NCBI RefSeq assembly: GCF_019175385.1
Contig: NC_083338.1
Span: 65,070,884-65,134,883, forward strand
Source of the DNA: Lycium barbarum
Lineage: Eukaryota; Streptophyta; Magnoliopsida; Solanales; Solanaceae
DNA: 64,000 nt
Direction of reading: 5' to 3'
Shown: positions 10,930-22,869 of the stretch, one piece after another
Position numbering within the stretch: position 1 is the first letter of the stretch
How the letters are laid out: every line of letters starts with the position of its first letter
The notes under the pieces: generated by a model
What the model was told of the DNA's origin: nothing
Database searches by the model: none
Seen by the model: only the letters and a program-made list of their open reading frames with translations
Program-made: the position numbers and the translations under genes

Positions 10930-13900
10930 TGTCACGACCCAACCCCGTAGGCCATGACTAAGTACCCGAACTAGGCACTCGTATACACTCCCGTTAGTTA
11001 CATGTTCAGTCCATAACAAACACCATATGGGACTCATTACGACCAAACCATGGTCTCAGATTTGTCGCATAATTATTCATATAAAAGCAAGCTGACAAGG
11101 TTGCCATCACATATCAATATCATATGCAAGCCGACAAGGCTGCCATCACATATCAATATCATATGCAAGCCGACAAGGCTGCCACTATAGACGAACATCA
11201 TTCCACAGCACATCGTATAGACACAGCTGAACAGAACCCATACACAACCCACACATATGTCTATAGACCTCTAAGAGTATCAACCGTAACGTAACATATG
11301 ACGGGACAGGTCCCCGTCGTACTCCTGGATAACCATATTCATATATATATATATATATATATATTCATATATCATGAGATCTGTATTAGAGGTCTAAACT
11401 CCGGAACAATGGAGTTCTCCAAGATAGCTGAGTAGGAGTCCTATGCTGAAGGGTCACCAAACTGACTGTCTGTACCTGCGGGCATGAAACGCAGCCCCCC
11501 CGAAGAAAGAGGGTCAGTACGGAATATGTACTGAGCATGTAAAGCATGAAATACAGTAAACAGGATCATAACTGAATAAGGAGTATAGGTAACGAGTACA
11601 ATAACCAGAATACCAAATACTTGTTCTTGAAACATAACTCATGCATGTCAATATCATATATCATATCCGGCCCCTTTATGGAACTCGGTGAACATGGTCG
11701 CCACCCCGTCTCTGGCGCCATAACACAGCATACTCCAGAATATAATATAACTCCATAACACATCATAACTCCATAACATAGTATAACACCATAACACAGC
11801 ATAACACCAAATACATATATATACCGTACCCGGCCCTCTAGTGAGGGACTCGGTGAACAATGCAGTGGAAGTGTGCACGATAACATACCCGGCCCGGGAC
11901 TCGGTGAAAGATATATTGAGGTATGCACGAGAAGAGTAGTGAGAAACTATATGCAGTTCAAAACATTTTTAAGGACTCAATAGGATAGTCAACACGAACC
12001 ATCGTTCGCAATTTCAAATAATAGTCAGACCATATACCTTTCGGATGTCCCTGTGGATCATATCAAAATGGAACTTTGAAATCATGTGTACATATCAATA
12101 TATAAAACAAAACATAAGTTATGGGAATCAAGATCAATAGCCATCATAGTGGCTCTAAGAATAGGAATTTCCTTTGGAATCGTATATATATCGTATATTC
12201 ATTTCACAACGATCATGCCAAAAAGAAAGAAGGGTTAGCTTCACATACCATTAGCGCTCGGCACACAATATGTATACGCTGCCCAATAATACTTTAACCT
12301 ATATTAAGATGCCAACAACTACGTTTAAGTTACGGGGAGATTCAAAACGTATTCTAACGTTAGTAACTCCTTTCTAGATGTTTAGACAACGTTTTCTCTT
12401 GTATCCAAACCAACCACATACAACCAATCCAACATCAATAATTACGTGTTCAATACCAATCCGGACAGTCCACACAATATCCCAAACATCCCACATTCAC
12501 AGCATGCAATAACGATTCACATACGGCTACTACATTCTCAAGTTAGTTCTAATAGTTCGTAGCCTTAACGTTTGCATGTAACAACTTATAACAGCCTATC
12601 CAACACAATGCATAATCTTAATTATCATTAATCTCACAAGCTCAATAAGAATAACAACAACGTGTCAAAACAGTCCGCACATTACAACACCCAATAATAG
12701 TCTACATGCGATTTTGACACGGCCAATTTATTCTTGTTTGTCTATAGTCATAACATTTCGTCGAAACGATTCTATAACATCCCAACCACTATGACAACAT
12801 GATGTATATTCTTAACTATAATTAGTTTTTCCAACTTATCCAAAACAACACGTCCAAAACAGTCCCTAACCAACAACATGTCCAAAACAGTCCCTAACCG
12901 ACAACATAAAAATGTTCGGAATTCTTGCAAACGTTTACGAACATACTAAGAAAACCACATATGATTATTACACATTATTTCATGTATTATTTTCATATAA
13001 TTTCAGTAAGTCATGACCAGCTATCCACACGACAAGTACAACATCAATTCATACGCAACTAAGCTACATCGTCATCTCTATAATCCTTACAACAACTCAC
13101 AAACGACTTTGGTTTCAGCTCCAACCATTAAACACTTTCATTTCCATCATAAAATTCATGACAATAACAATCAAAATATCAAGTAAAATCAGTTCACTAA
13201 CTTCTTACAAAAACAGTCAATACACGGTTTCAACATGCTTCAACATCACTCACGTAAAATCATAGATTCAATTATTTTCATACTAACACAACTTCACTTT
13301 TAACCTTCCAATTCTTTTCATTCCTTTTTACCATGAGATCTATGATAGTAACAACCATATTTATTAAAGAACATTAGTTCATTAATTCCACCAAAACAGT
13401 CCCCTCGGCCACATAGTCATTCCAACACCAACATTCATGATTTTATGCATGTGATTCATGTTCATCAAGTTACAACCATACTTCAACATCAACACCTATA
13501 ACCTCATGGTTAATATCATCTTACCACATCAACACACCTTATATCATGCATACAACTTATATTTACACATCCACATCACCCTTAATACATGAAAAAGAAA
13601 GTTAGATCTTACCTTGACAACTTGACTTCTCAACTTGGCTAGAGTTTGTGAATTGAAATGAAAATGGTTCTTGTTGCTCCAATGACTATCTTCACGTTTC
13701 TAGGGACCTTCTAAAGGGTTGAAAAACCTTGGAAAATAAGTTTTGGATCAAGAATCAAGAGCTGCAAAATCAGCGATTGTGGCCGAGAGCTTTCTCTCTA
13801 GGTTTAGGTTTTCGTTCTTTGTGTTGTGTAGTTGAAATGAATGTATTTGCTGATCTCCTTAGTCCTTATTTGGTTAAACTATGATGCCTACAAGGTGGCC

Positions 13901-14585
13901 ATATGCTCCACTCATGACATTGAGCCACTCAAATAAACTTTACACTAAAATTCTAATTCTTTCCCTTCAACTTTAGGGTAGCCTCTTGGCCGAGCCCCCC
14001 CCCCCCCCCCCTTGTCTCTCCTTTATTCTTTCTTTTCAATTGTTTACAAGACAATTGCATGTGTGGTGGATGATTCATACCCTACCCTTTGTCCATTGCA
14101 ATCATACAAGATGAATGGTCAATATTTAAATATGAAATGATTCCTCCAACATGTTATGTCTTCATAAAATAATGCATGCCTTCATTATTCAATTGCATGC
14201 TTCAACCTTTTCTCCTCCAATTTTCTGCCATCTTGGCCGAGTATTACATGTATATTTCTTCCAATTTAATTGTCCACAATATAATGAAAGTGTAGTGGAT
14301 GAATCAACATTAAATGCATATGTGTATGTCTTCCATAATAGCCTTGTTTTAGATGACTTTGAGTCATCTTTTGTGTATTGCACGTTGGTGTTCCTTCTTG
14401 GTTCATGGTTGTAACAAAATTTTAATTAACACCACAATTAAGTAGTTCCTAATCTCCAATAACATTTTTATACTAAGTAAAATTTATAACCGATTAGTTC
14501 TAGTTTAGAAATTAAAAATCCGTGGTTTCTATCTCACGTCGATTCCTTCGCGAATAACTCGACGTATAAAATACGGGGTCTAACA
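10930..14585 (-). mobile_element. Element A 5' LTR
   Basis: 3656 bp with intact TGTCACGACCC and GGGGTCTAACA termini, collinear with 2773-6477. It carries the same 39-bp direct repeat (11094-11184), a shorter AT run (11341-11362), the 29-bp duplication (about 12844-12905) and a 17-base C run (13995-14011). The donor-like box here reads TGGTATGT (near 12250) instead of AGGTATGT. The acceptor-like box is near 11470-11500. Confidence 0.9.
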
Positions 14586-14791
14586 CCTACGAGGAAAACC
14601 CTATAGCTATACTTGATCACCAAGTCAGAAGGTTACGTACTAAGGACATGGCTTCCGTCACAGTATTGTGGTGAAACAAGAATAGAGAAGAGATGACCTG
14701 GGAAGCCCAAGACGAGATGAAGGATAAGTATCCTTACTTGTTCCCTACGCCTGCAGGTAATTTGAATTCCTCACTTGGTTATATTAATTAG
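14586..14791 (+). pseudogene. Element H pol C terminus (chromodomain-like), after element A
   Basis: Coding similarity resumes exactly at the TSD with YEENPIAILDHQVRRL and continues through MTWEAQDEMKDKYPYLF, the chromodomain-type tail of Tekay/Del-like integrases, to a TAG near 14791. A TGA follows VLW (about 14670). This is the downstream half of the pol gene that ends at 2767. The first five bases are the duplicated target site. Confidence 0.88.
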
Positions 14792-14864
14792 TAGGTGAGA
14801 CTATATGTTATAGCAATAAAAGAAACTCCCCTGAAATCCTTATAAGACCTTATAGCACTAGTTT

Positions 14865-14900
14865 AACATTCGAGGACGAATGTTCTAAAGGGGAGAATGA
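14865..14900 (+). other. Element H stem-loop and polypurine tract
   Basis: The 20-base perfect-arm hairpin AACATTCGAGGACGAATGTT (14865-14884) is followed by CTAAAGGGGAGAATGA and then the LTR start TGTTATACCCC. The hairpin plus purine tract is present in the same place in every internal 3' end of this window. Confidence 0.88.
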
Positions 14901-15146
14901 TGTTATACCCCGTAATTTTGCACGTCGGATTATTCGTAAGCTAATCGACATAAGATCAAGACAAGATTATTTTGGGATATGAGACAAGGACCTTTTAATC
15001 CCCGATTTTAATAAGTGCACGATTTGTTATAAATTTCAATTAGTATAGAAATATTAGTAGAGATTAGGGATTAATTAACCATGATTAGATTATTAAGTGG
15101 TGATTAGTGATTATTTAATATTAATGAAGTGATTAGTGGGCTGAAT

Positions 15147-15199
15147 GGGCCCCACTACAACATGGCCAATTCTTATTGGCCCCTGCTATAGTGGGGCCC
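15147..15199. repeat. Nested palindrome with paired CCAAT boxes in U3 of H
   Basis: The outer arms GGGCCCCACTA (15147-15157) and TAGTGGGGCCC (15189-15199) are perfect 11-bp inverted repeats. The inner arms GGCCAAT (15164-15170) and ATTGGCC (15175-15181) are also perfect and contain a CCAAT motif on each strand. The structure ends 22 bp before the TATA box. Confidence 0.85.
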
Positions 15200-15218
15200 G
15201 TGTAAACATTAGGGATAG

Positions 15219-15228
15219 CATATAAAGT
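15219..15228 (+). promoter_or_regulatory. Probable TATA box of LTR H
   Basis: CATATAAAGT, the only good TATA match in U3, placed 22 bp after the palindrome. Transcription would start about 30 bp downstream. Confidence 0.6.
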
Positions 15229-15311
15229 CTTGGTTGATGACTAACTCATTAGTCATACAAACACATTCATCTCCATCTTCAACTTTGTGAAGTAGAAAGA
15301 GAAGTTCAGCC

Positions 15312-15404
15312 ATGGCTGCTCCTAGTGAGCTCAAGGTTGTGGTAGCAAAACTTAGTTCTAAAGGTGTGGTAAATATCCAAAAAGTGATTTACAATGTGAA
15401 TTAA
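15312..15404 (+). CDS. Possible 30-codon upstream ORF in the H leader
   Basis: The first ATG downstream of the inferred start site is in a strong plant context (GCCATGGCT) and opens 30 codons before TAA. I recognise no protein family. It may act only as an upstream ORF, or be chance. Confidence 0.3.
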   Translation: MAAPSELKVVVAKLSSKGVVNIQKVIYNVN

Positions 15405-16772
15405 ATCATTAGGGGAAGCAAGAACACTTGCAATTTTAATCCGCAAATTTCAGCAACATTAGAAGGTTAAGGTTGGAAAGGTAAGGTTTAATACTCTCCT
15501 ACATGTTTTAGAGGTGATTTGGACTTTGTACAATTTGGTAGATTGAAATTGGATGTAGGAAATTGTGTGTGTTGTTGCTAAGTTGCTGTTTGGGCCGTGT
15601 GGGGGGTTGTTTTAATCTAATAATGATGAGTTAATTTTAATTAGTATTGTTGTTGTGTTGTCATGGATTAAATGATGAGAGTAAAGGAATTTGATGGTTA
15701 AAGTTGAAGTATATTTTAGTGGGCTATTTTAAGAACTTGTTGTAATTAGAGGTTATTTTGGGTGTGTTGTTGTTGTTCTTGTTGAAATGGAGGATTAAGT
15801 GTGGTTAAGATTATGCATTATGTTGTTGTAATTTTTGGGCTGTTATAAGATCGTTTCGACGAAGTGTTAGGGCTATAGATTAATAAGAATAACTTGAATA
15901 TGTCGTAGTAGTTATGTTGACGATTATCGAATGTTGGAATGGTGTGGGCCGTATGGAATGTCCTTCAGTCTTGTTGTAACTAGTTCTTGATGCGATACTT
16001 AGATGTGCTTTGGTTGATGCTATGTTGGTTGTTGTATAGTTGTCTTAAATATGAGGAAATCGAGCGATATAGGGGAAATGCTGCCCAATCGCCTAGAAAT
16101 AAGCTACTAACGTTGAAGTACGTTTTATGCCTTTCCATAGCTTAACCATAGTCTTAACGTCTTAATATAGGTTGAGACACTTCGGGCAGCGTATACGTAT
16201 TGTACCACGGATAAGCATTAAAGGTATGTAAAGCTAACCCTTCCTTCTTTTTTGCATGATCTTTATGAAACAAATAGACGACGTATGTATGATTTCAAAA
16301 AGCTCCTATTCTTAGAGACACTAGGATGGCTAATGTACTTGATTCCCAGGACTTATTTTGTTATGTCTTGATACGTGTCTATGATTCCTGAAGTCTATTT
16401 TGATATAATCCATAGTGACATTCGAAGGATACTTGATATGACTATTGTGTTGATTATCAAATGATGGTACATTTTGATTATTCTATTGAGTCTCAGATAT
16501 TACTTAGTTTGCATATGGTTGCTCACTACTTTGCTCGTGCATGCCTCAATATGTCTTTCACCGAGTCCAGGGCCGGGTACGTTCTCGTGCACAGTTTCAC
16601 TGCATTGTTCACCGAGTCCCTCACAAGAGGGCCGGGATACGGTATATATATATATATGATATGATATGATGATATGATGATATGATGATGTGATTATGGC
16701 GCCAAGGATGGTATATGATGACTTTATTCACTGAGTCCCATAATGGGCCGGATATGATATATGATATTGATA

Positions 16773-17287
16773 TGTCAAACGCAAGCAAAAATCGAAATCG
16801 AAAAATGAACTTAAAACGCTAATATGGAGAAGATGCAGATGAAGATGAATCCGAAAAAGAACAAAAGCAACAACCACAATAAAATATTCACATTCATAAT
16901 CATCATCATAATCATCATCATAATCATCTTCACGCGCTGCCACGGCATCTTCATCGGGTTCAAGTTCTAATAGGAGTAGAAGTAGCAGTGCAAGTGGCAG
17001 TGATAATGATGATAATGATCATGGCGAAGTTATTTCGCATACTAATAATGAGTTAGAAGATGATAAGGACTTGTTTGGGTATGATAATGAAGATTATGTT
17101 AATACTCTTTCCAAGAGTCCTTTCCCTGTTCCTGGTAATTTGTTCATATTGTTCTTCTTTTTTAATTTTGAACTTTTTAATTTGGTTTGATAGATGCACT
17201 TTTTGGGAATCGATTACTCTCTGTTTGATTTTGATTTTTTTTTCTGTGTAGTGATTATACTGTTTCGATTTCACTTTCTGGTAATCG
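16773..17287 (+). pseudogene. Gene-like insert with a possible captured first exon
   Basis: Sequence unlike any LTR in the window. A leader-like stretch rich in CAT/AAT triplets (about 16880-16940) runs into GCCACGGCA, which looks like a start context GCCATGGCA with ATG mutated to ACG at 16942. The frame then stays open for 64 codons with a serine-rich, acidic composition (SSASGSDNDDNDHGE, then DLFGYDNEDY, SPFPVP). It stops being protein-like exactly at CCTG|GTAATT (17134/17135), a good 5' splice site followed by T-rich sequence. A separate short acidic stretch (DADEDESEKEQ) precedes it. I do not recognise the parent gene. Confidence 0.5.
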
Positions 17288-17934
17288 ATTACACTAAAAT
17301 TCTATTCTTTTCTCTATACTTTCGGCTGACCCTCCCTCTTTGTTTCCTTTCTTCTTCTTTCCATTTAATTGTTTACAAGACAATTGCATGTGTAGTGGAT
17401 GATTCATACACTAACCTTTGTCCATTGCAATCATACAAAGATGAATGGTCAATATTTAAATGTGCAATGACTCATCCAACTTGTATACCTTCATAAAATA
17501 ATGCATGCCTTCAAAAAATAATGAATACCTTCAATATTCAAATGCATGCCTCAACTTTTTCTCCCCCTTATTTTAAGCCATCTTGGCCGACTCTCACATC
17601 CCTTTTTCTTTCAATTTGGTTGTCCATAATATAATGAAAGTGTAGAGGATGAATCAACTTTTAAATGCATATTTGTATGTCTTCCATATTAGCCTTATTT
17701 TTGATGACTTTGAGTCATCTTTTGGACATCGCACGTTAATGTTCATATTGGCTCCTTGTTGCCACTAATTTTTACTTAACACCACAATTAAGTAGTTCCT
17801 AATCTGCAACAACATTCTTATACTAAGTAAAATTTATAACTGATTAGTTCTAGTTTAGAATTTAAAAATCGAGGTTTCTATCTCACGTCGATTCCTTCGC
17901 GAATAACTCGACGTATAAAATACGGGGTCTAACA
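17288..17934 (-). mobile_element. Fragment of an A-type LTR inside LTR H
   Basis: From the shared TTACACTAAAATTCT to the terminus GGGGTCTAACA this matches the right-hand 650 bp of the element A LTRs (compare 5829-6477), in the same plus-strand direction and hence minus-oriented. The left end is a breakpoint rather than an LTR terminus. No clear TSD pairs with the right end, so the junction reflects deletion or recombination as well as insertion. Confidence 0.75.
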
Positions 17935-18179
17935 ATGGGGTCCTGTCCCGTCCCTATGTCTAGCACTCTAGTAGAGGCTCGTAGATACGCAGGTGTGGGT
18001 TATATGGTCTCACGATTATGTCTATAGAAGTAATTATGTTTCCAAACGTAAAATGATTTTTCTATGATTTGAGTATGAATTTGATAAAGAGCGCTTAGTG
18101 AGTATGATGAGTAGGAGAACGAGTGGTGCTCGGTGGTTAGCCCAGGGTACCCGTCACGGCCCCTAGTCGGGTCGTGACA

Positions 18180-18849
18180 CCTACAGGTCTGTAGATCCTT
18201 TTTTATCACCTTTTGAGCCGGGTGGTTTCCACGTAAATATCATGTGTCCTTTACTTACCTGCAGTTTATTATTCCGTAAGACACTAGCATAGAACAGGTA
18301 TAATAACGTGTTCCTTCTTATAAGAGAATATTGGCTACGCCTAGGAAGGGAGATCGATAAATAGGCTAGCATGGTTCAATGGATGGCCTATGTACATTGG
18401 AATAACCCCATGGAGAAGTATTTGATGGTAGTAGACTATGATCTCTAGAAAATCACCACAAGAGGATTACTTATACCCATAGTGATCAGAATTGATGGCT
18501 CAAGGAGGCGAAAGCTGAAGGAAAATTCTCTGTTAAAGACTTTAGAATGATGGAATTGAATGCAAAAGCAGTACAGATTCTATATTGTAGATAAGAGCAC
18601 AACTGAATTGCTGGATACTCAAGCGCTAAGGAAATCTAACATCCGCTGATACAAGCACACGAGCCTGAAGAAAATTGATCAAAGAAGAACAAACAGACTA
18701 AGGAAGAAATTACGATTAGAAAGCAAGAAATAGTGATAACTCCTTGGAATTCAAACTCTAATGAAGAATCTAAGGATAAGGCAAATTATGTGGCTCTCAT
18801 GGCTATTAGAGACTCTGAATCAGATACAGATGAAGACTCTTATGTCAAC
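18180..18849 (+). pseudogene. Ty1/copia leader and gag remnant
   Basis: About 18190-18350 resembles the LTR end and leader of Solanaceae copia elements, but no intact PBS is seen. From about 18365 broken frames show a copia-type gag: an FNG-like start, VVDYDL followed by ITTRG, then LNAKAVQILY, and finally NYVALMAI with an acidic run. Several stops and frameshifts are present and the middle of gag seems deleted. It is cut at 18849 by the LTR of element C. A related fragment is at 55200-56034. Confidence 0.65.
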
Positions 18850-21800
18850 TGTCACGACCCAACCCCGTAGGCCCCGACTAGTGCCCGACATGGACACTCG
18901 TACATACTTACTAACCAAATTTCACTTGCGTTTACATATTATGAACCTCGTGCATACAAAATCATATACATATCATTTAAGTCGCTCCTTATATTGTAAC
19001 ACATAAATTGATCAAGTTAACGTAGTGTAGGGGAAAACCGGACACAGCCCAAATAAACATCACTAAGCAAACACGACCCACGACCCACATATATGTCTAC
19101 AGGCCTCTAATACAGACAACAGAATCATATGACCGGACAGGGCCCCGCCGTACCCAAAATAATCATAAACACAAAGGCATGTACAACAGAAAGATCTTTA
19201 CCAAAAGTATGGGCTCCGGATCAAGGGAGCGCTTCAGAACAGCAGAATGTGTACCTTAGGCTGGCGGATCACCTCAATAAGCGTCTGTACCTGCGGGCAT
19301 GAAACGCAGCCCCCGAAGAAAGGGGGTCAGTACGGAATATGTACTGAGTATGTAAGGCATGGAATACAGAAGACAGAATCATAACCGGAACAACAGTACA
19401 AAAAGGTAAGTACACTAGTCAAAATACCAGGGTGCTTATCTTTCATAATGCAAATCGTATATACCGATGTCGTATGTCAGAAGAAGTACGGAAAATAAGT
19501 AAGTCGTTCAGAGTGCCAAAACACTTACTTTCCAAATACAGATCATGCGTGCCGACATCATATGTCGTCATATACATATACACATAACCGAACCATATGT
19601 AGTCTGATAGTGCTGAGGAACGTACGGCCCGATCCATAAACATATATTATATTACTGCGGAACGTGTAGCCTGATCCATACATATATATATATATATAGT
19701 ACTAACGACATCATATCTCAGAAGAAATACAGAAGGTAAGTAGCTTATCCAGAATGTCAGAGTGCTTACTTTTAAATCACAAATGATGCATATCAAAGTC
19801 ATGCATAGGGCACAAGAACGTGGTCGCCACTCCTGTCTGTGGCGCCATAACACATCATACTCCAGAAGATTTTATATCGTCGAACGTCTCCGTCACATAA
19901 CACATCATAGCATATACACGTTACCCGGGGACATACCACACGCCGGGGAACCGGACACATCATACTTCGTAACATATACACGGTACCCGGGGACATATCA
20001 CACGCCGGGGAACCGGACACATCATACTTCGGAATTCATATATGGAACCCGGCCCTCAAGCAAGGGACTCGGCGAACCATTCGCATGATACATACCGGCC
20101 CGAGACCCAGTGAAAGAGATCATGATGCATGCATGAGCAGAGTAGTGAGAAACTAAATGCACATATAGCCAGACTCGATAAATACCAACACTTGCCAATG
20201 TTTGAAGATCACAAACACGTTCCGAGTCAATCGGAGTTAGTATGTGAAAGTTACTGACATTTTTACCAGAGAGCTTTACGAACATTTCAAAGCAAATCCG
20301 AGATCTCTTACGAAAGTTAGGGATATCAAAACTTACAGAACTCTTTAGAAACAAAATTCTGTATGCTTATTTCGTTAGTCATTCATATAATAAACTCAAC
20401 TATACCGAGCGTACTCATGTCGAAAGTGAATAAGAATCATAGACGGACTTGGAAACATATCAAATAGGGCTTCAGAAGTCAAAGATACATATCAAAACCA
20501 TATGTCGATGGACGGATATACTTACCGACACCCGAAGGCTCAAAAACAAGTTTCGGATCAATCCAAATTAGTATACGAAAGTTACAAAGTTTTGAAGTAC
20601 AGAACTTTCTAAAAGCATTTCAGAAGCTCTTTTTTTGGAAATTCAAGTAACAATCATATTATGGAACTTTCAACTATCTCTCTGGAACAAATCAAATGGA
20701 GCCTTAGAATCATATGTACATATCAAAATATATATCCAAGACTTTAGCCACATCAAATATTTTCCGGACATCATTCGGAAACATAACAACTAGAATCTTC
20801 GAACATCATAAACACGTATCAAACTATACGGAATAGCTTATGGAGGTTAAAGATGTCAGCCACCCTAGTGGCTCTAAGAATAGAATTTTCTTTAGAAGCA
20901 TACATATATGTCATTCGTTCATTTCATACGGACCATGCCAAAAGAAAGGAAGGTTAGCCTTACATACCTTGCCCGCTTTCTACGCTACTCCGAACTTAAG
21001 CCTTTGGCTTCGCAAAATCTACAACAATATTCATGTATGCCAATCATTAGCCATAAACACTTAGAGTCCTATTCTAAACCAACACTTAATCTACAGAAAT
21101 TTCAGCAGCATTTCCCCTGTAAATTCAACATCCCCGAGAATTTAACTCGGCCAAATTCATCAACAACCATACCAACAATACCAACAACCATACCAATAAC
21201 ATCAATAATCAATTCAAAACACATTCTAACATTAGTAACCTTTTTTTCTACATAGTTCATCATCATTCAATTCAACTACGTACGTTCAAGCCGATATCGA
21301 CACTTACATATTCACTCACTAATTCAAGATCATTCAAACATAATTCAAGGACATTTAAAACAATTTGTACAATATTCAAACAATCTCACTAACACCATAT
21401 TCTACCCGAAACTTCCACAAATGCAATGAAACTACGACGACGCATTTTCTTCTTTCAAATTCATCAATAACAACAACAATTCCACTTTAGCAACTCCACT
21501 TCCATAATTACATAAAACCATATTTAATCACATAATTTCCTACAACAACTTACAACCAATTTTTCATGCCAACTTGAGCTATTATTCTCCCATTTACATC
21601 ACAAAGGCCGCAATCAACACAATTAACATATTAAATAAAATTTGTTCATCCTTCTCCACCAACAATACCACACGGCCACACACCCACACACCCACACACC
21701 CACAACACACAAATTTCATACTTTTCATTCATTTACACATACTACAACATATATATAGTCTTCCATAACAAAAAGGATAGAATATTTACCTTTTCTTAAT

Positions 21801-22356
21801 TTTTCCACTTGCCACAAAAGTAGTTTTTTCGCCTCAAAAATTATACCATGTTGAAGAGGGTCTTGAGCTTAGTAGGAATACTAGAAAATTGTAATTTTTG
21901 GATCAAAGTTGGAAGGCTTAAATTTTTTTTTCTCCTTTTCTCTTAGTGGTCGAATGGCCCCTCTCTTGCTCTCACTCTCTCTTATTTTCTTGAAGGTTCT
22001 TGAAGAATGAATAATTGACATGGCCCTTTGTCTATTTAATTCATGGGTTTAATTATCACATGGGCTTGGGCCCCTTTTTTTTTTTTTTGCTCCATGGCCG
22101 GCTACCCTATTGGGCCTTGGCCTTTTCTTTTTATTTTTTTTTTATTTTTCTAGCCCAATTCACTTATGGTGAATATTTGAAATTCATGAACCCATTTTTC
22201 AAATTTCCAATTTTTCCCTTGGCCTTCCTCCATATTTCCGCGTCAATATTTTCATGAACAACATATATATTAAATAAAGTCAAAATATTGCCCTATCTCT
22301 CACTAGTCCCAATTATTCCAAATTATCCGAGTATGCAAAAATGCGGGATATACCAT
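18850..22356 (-). mobile_element. Element C 3' LTR
   Basis: It starts TGTCACGACCCAACCCCG and ends GGGATATACCA before a PPT, so it is the 3' LTR of a minus-strand element inserted in copia gag. It contains the acceptor-like box near 19285-19310, a roughly 70-bp tandem duplication (about 19905-20035), the donor-like box (about 20962-20970), the short uORF (21091-21111) and a T-rich end. Part of its partner LTR may be 28252-28467. Confidence 0.85.
21091..21111 (-). CDS. Conserved mini-uORF in LTR C (MLLKFL)
   Basis: Minus-strand ATG, five codons and TAG preceded by AGGGGAA. Six-codon ORFs of the same length, frame and stop occur in LTRs B and F and in the solo LTR at 44467. Conservation of the frame in diverged LTRs argues for a translational role, probably regulation of the long leader. 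Confidence 0.5.
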   Translation of the reverse strand: MLLKFL

Positions 22357-22392
22357 CCTCCCCCCCTTTAGAACATTCATCCTCGAATGTTC
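22357..22392 (-). other. Element C polypurine tract and stem-loop
   Basis: On the minus strand the hairpin GAACATTCG/GAATGTTC (about 22371-22392) is followed by an AAAGGGGGG tract that abuts the LTR start. Confidence 0.8.
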
Positions 22393-22869
22393 AACCGGCC
22401 TTATGGGGTCTCATAATACTTCGGGGAGGTCTCTTTCTTTCCTTCGAAATTTTTCCAAACATTACAATTACTATCCCCTATTACGTACACGCTTTCTTTC
22501 TATTCTCGAACATCGTTGTACTGGGACTTTCCAGTCTTAACTAGTGGTGGAACCGGTATCAGTCTACTTTATAATATCTGTACCATGTCTTTCGCTTTGT
22601 CTTTTAAATTCCGTATAGTTAATGTCTTTCATATATCGCGACACTGGCTGTCGGGGCCCACCTGCCGATCGGTACAGTCATGAATAGGGTGTCATGTGCA
22701 CACATATATATTTACTACAATTTCTCTTACAAAGCATTTCCCAAATGCTCATTCAAACTTATTCTCATTCCAAAGTTGTGTTGGGCTTTCTTCTTCTTTA
22801 CCAGCCTATTCTACCTTAACCTACTCGACCCCCTTAAGGTTTCTAATCGCTCCGCATACTCTAATTTCC
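22393..22869 (-). other. Element C non-coding interior
   Basis: No pol coding is visible. The part just left of the 5S-like module aligns loosely with the same position in element B (about 37850-37920). This supports B and C belonging to one family of large non-coding elements. Confidence 0.5.

Larger units (their letters stand above)
2773..14585 (-). mobile_element. Element A: complete LTR retrotransposon with truncated pol, nested in H
   Basis: An 11.8-kb minus-strand element with two long LTRs (2773-6477 and 10930-14585), a PBS beside the right LTR, a polypurine tract beside the left LTR, and matching 5-bp TSDs. The 4.45-kb interior holds only the integrase half of pol (about 6570-7700). 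The rest is non-coding, and no gag, protease or RT is recognisable. It therefore could not move on its own and resembles a LARD-like derivative that kept or gained part of pol. The LTRs differ by a few percent by eye and at homopolymer and microsatellite runs, so the insertion is older than element B. Confidence 0.9.
14901..18179 (+). mobile_element. Element H 3' LTR, interrupted by foreign sequence
   Basis: It begins TGTTATACCCC after the PPT and ends GGGTCGTGACA at 18179. U3 has a nested palindrome (15147-15199) and a TATA box (15221). The donor-like box AAAGGTATGT is at about 16221-16229, and a low-complexity GATATGAT region is near 16655-16700. From about 16773 to 17934 the LTR is replaced by gene-like sequence plus a reverse-oriented piece of an A-type LTR. 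The expected acceptor-like box (GCTGC...CATGCCYGCAGGT) is missing from this copy. The 5' partner is outside the window. Confidence 0.85.

Noticed and set aside
16773..17934. Whole chimeric block as one TG...CA solo LTR insertion
   Set aside because: It starts TGTCAAACGC and ends TCTAACA, but no TSD pairs the ends and LTR H sequence is missing, so deletion or recombination is needed.
18180..18184. CCTAC after LTR H, the same five bases as the TSD of element A
   Set aside because: It could be H's own TSD, but H's 5' end is outside the window. Identity with A's TSD is most simply chance.
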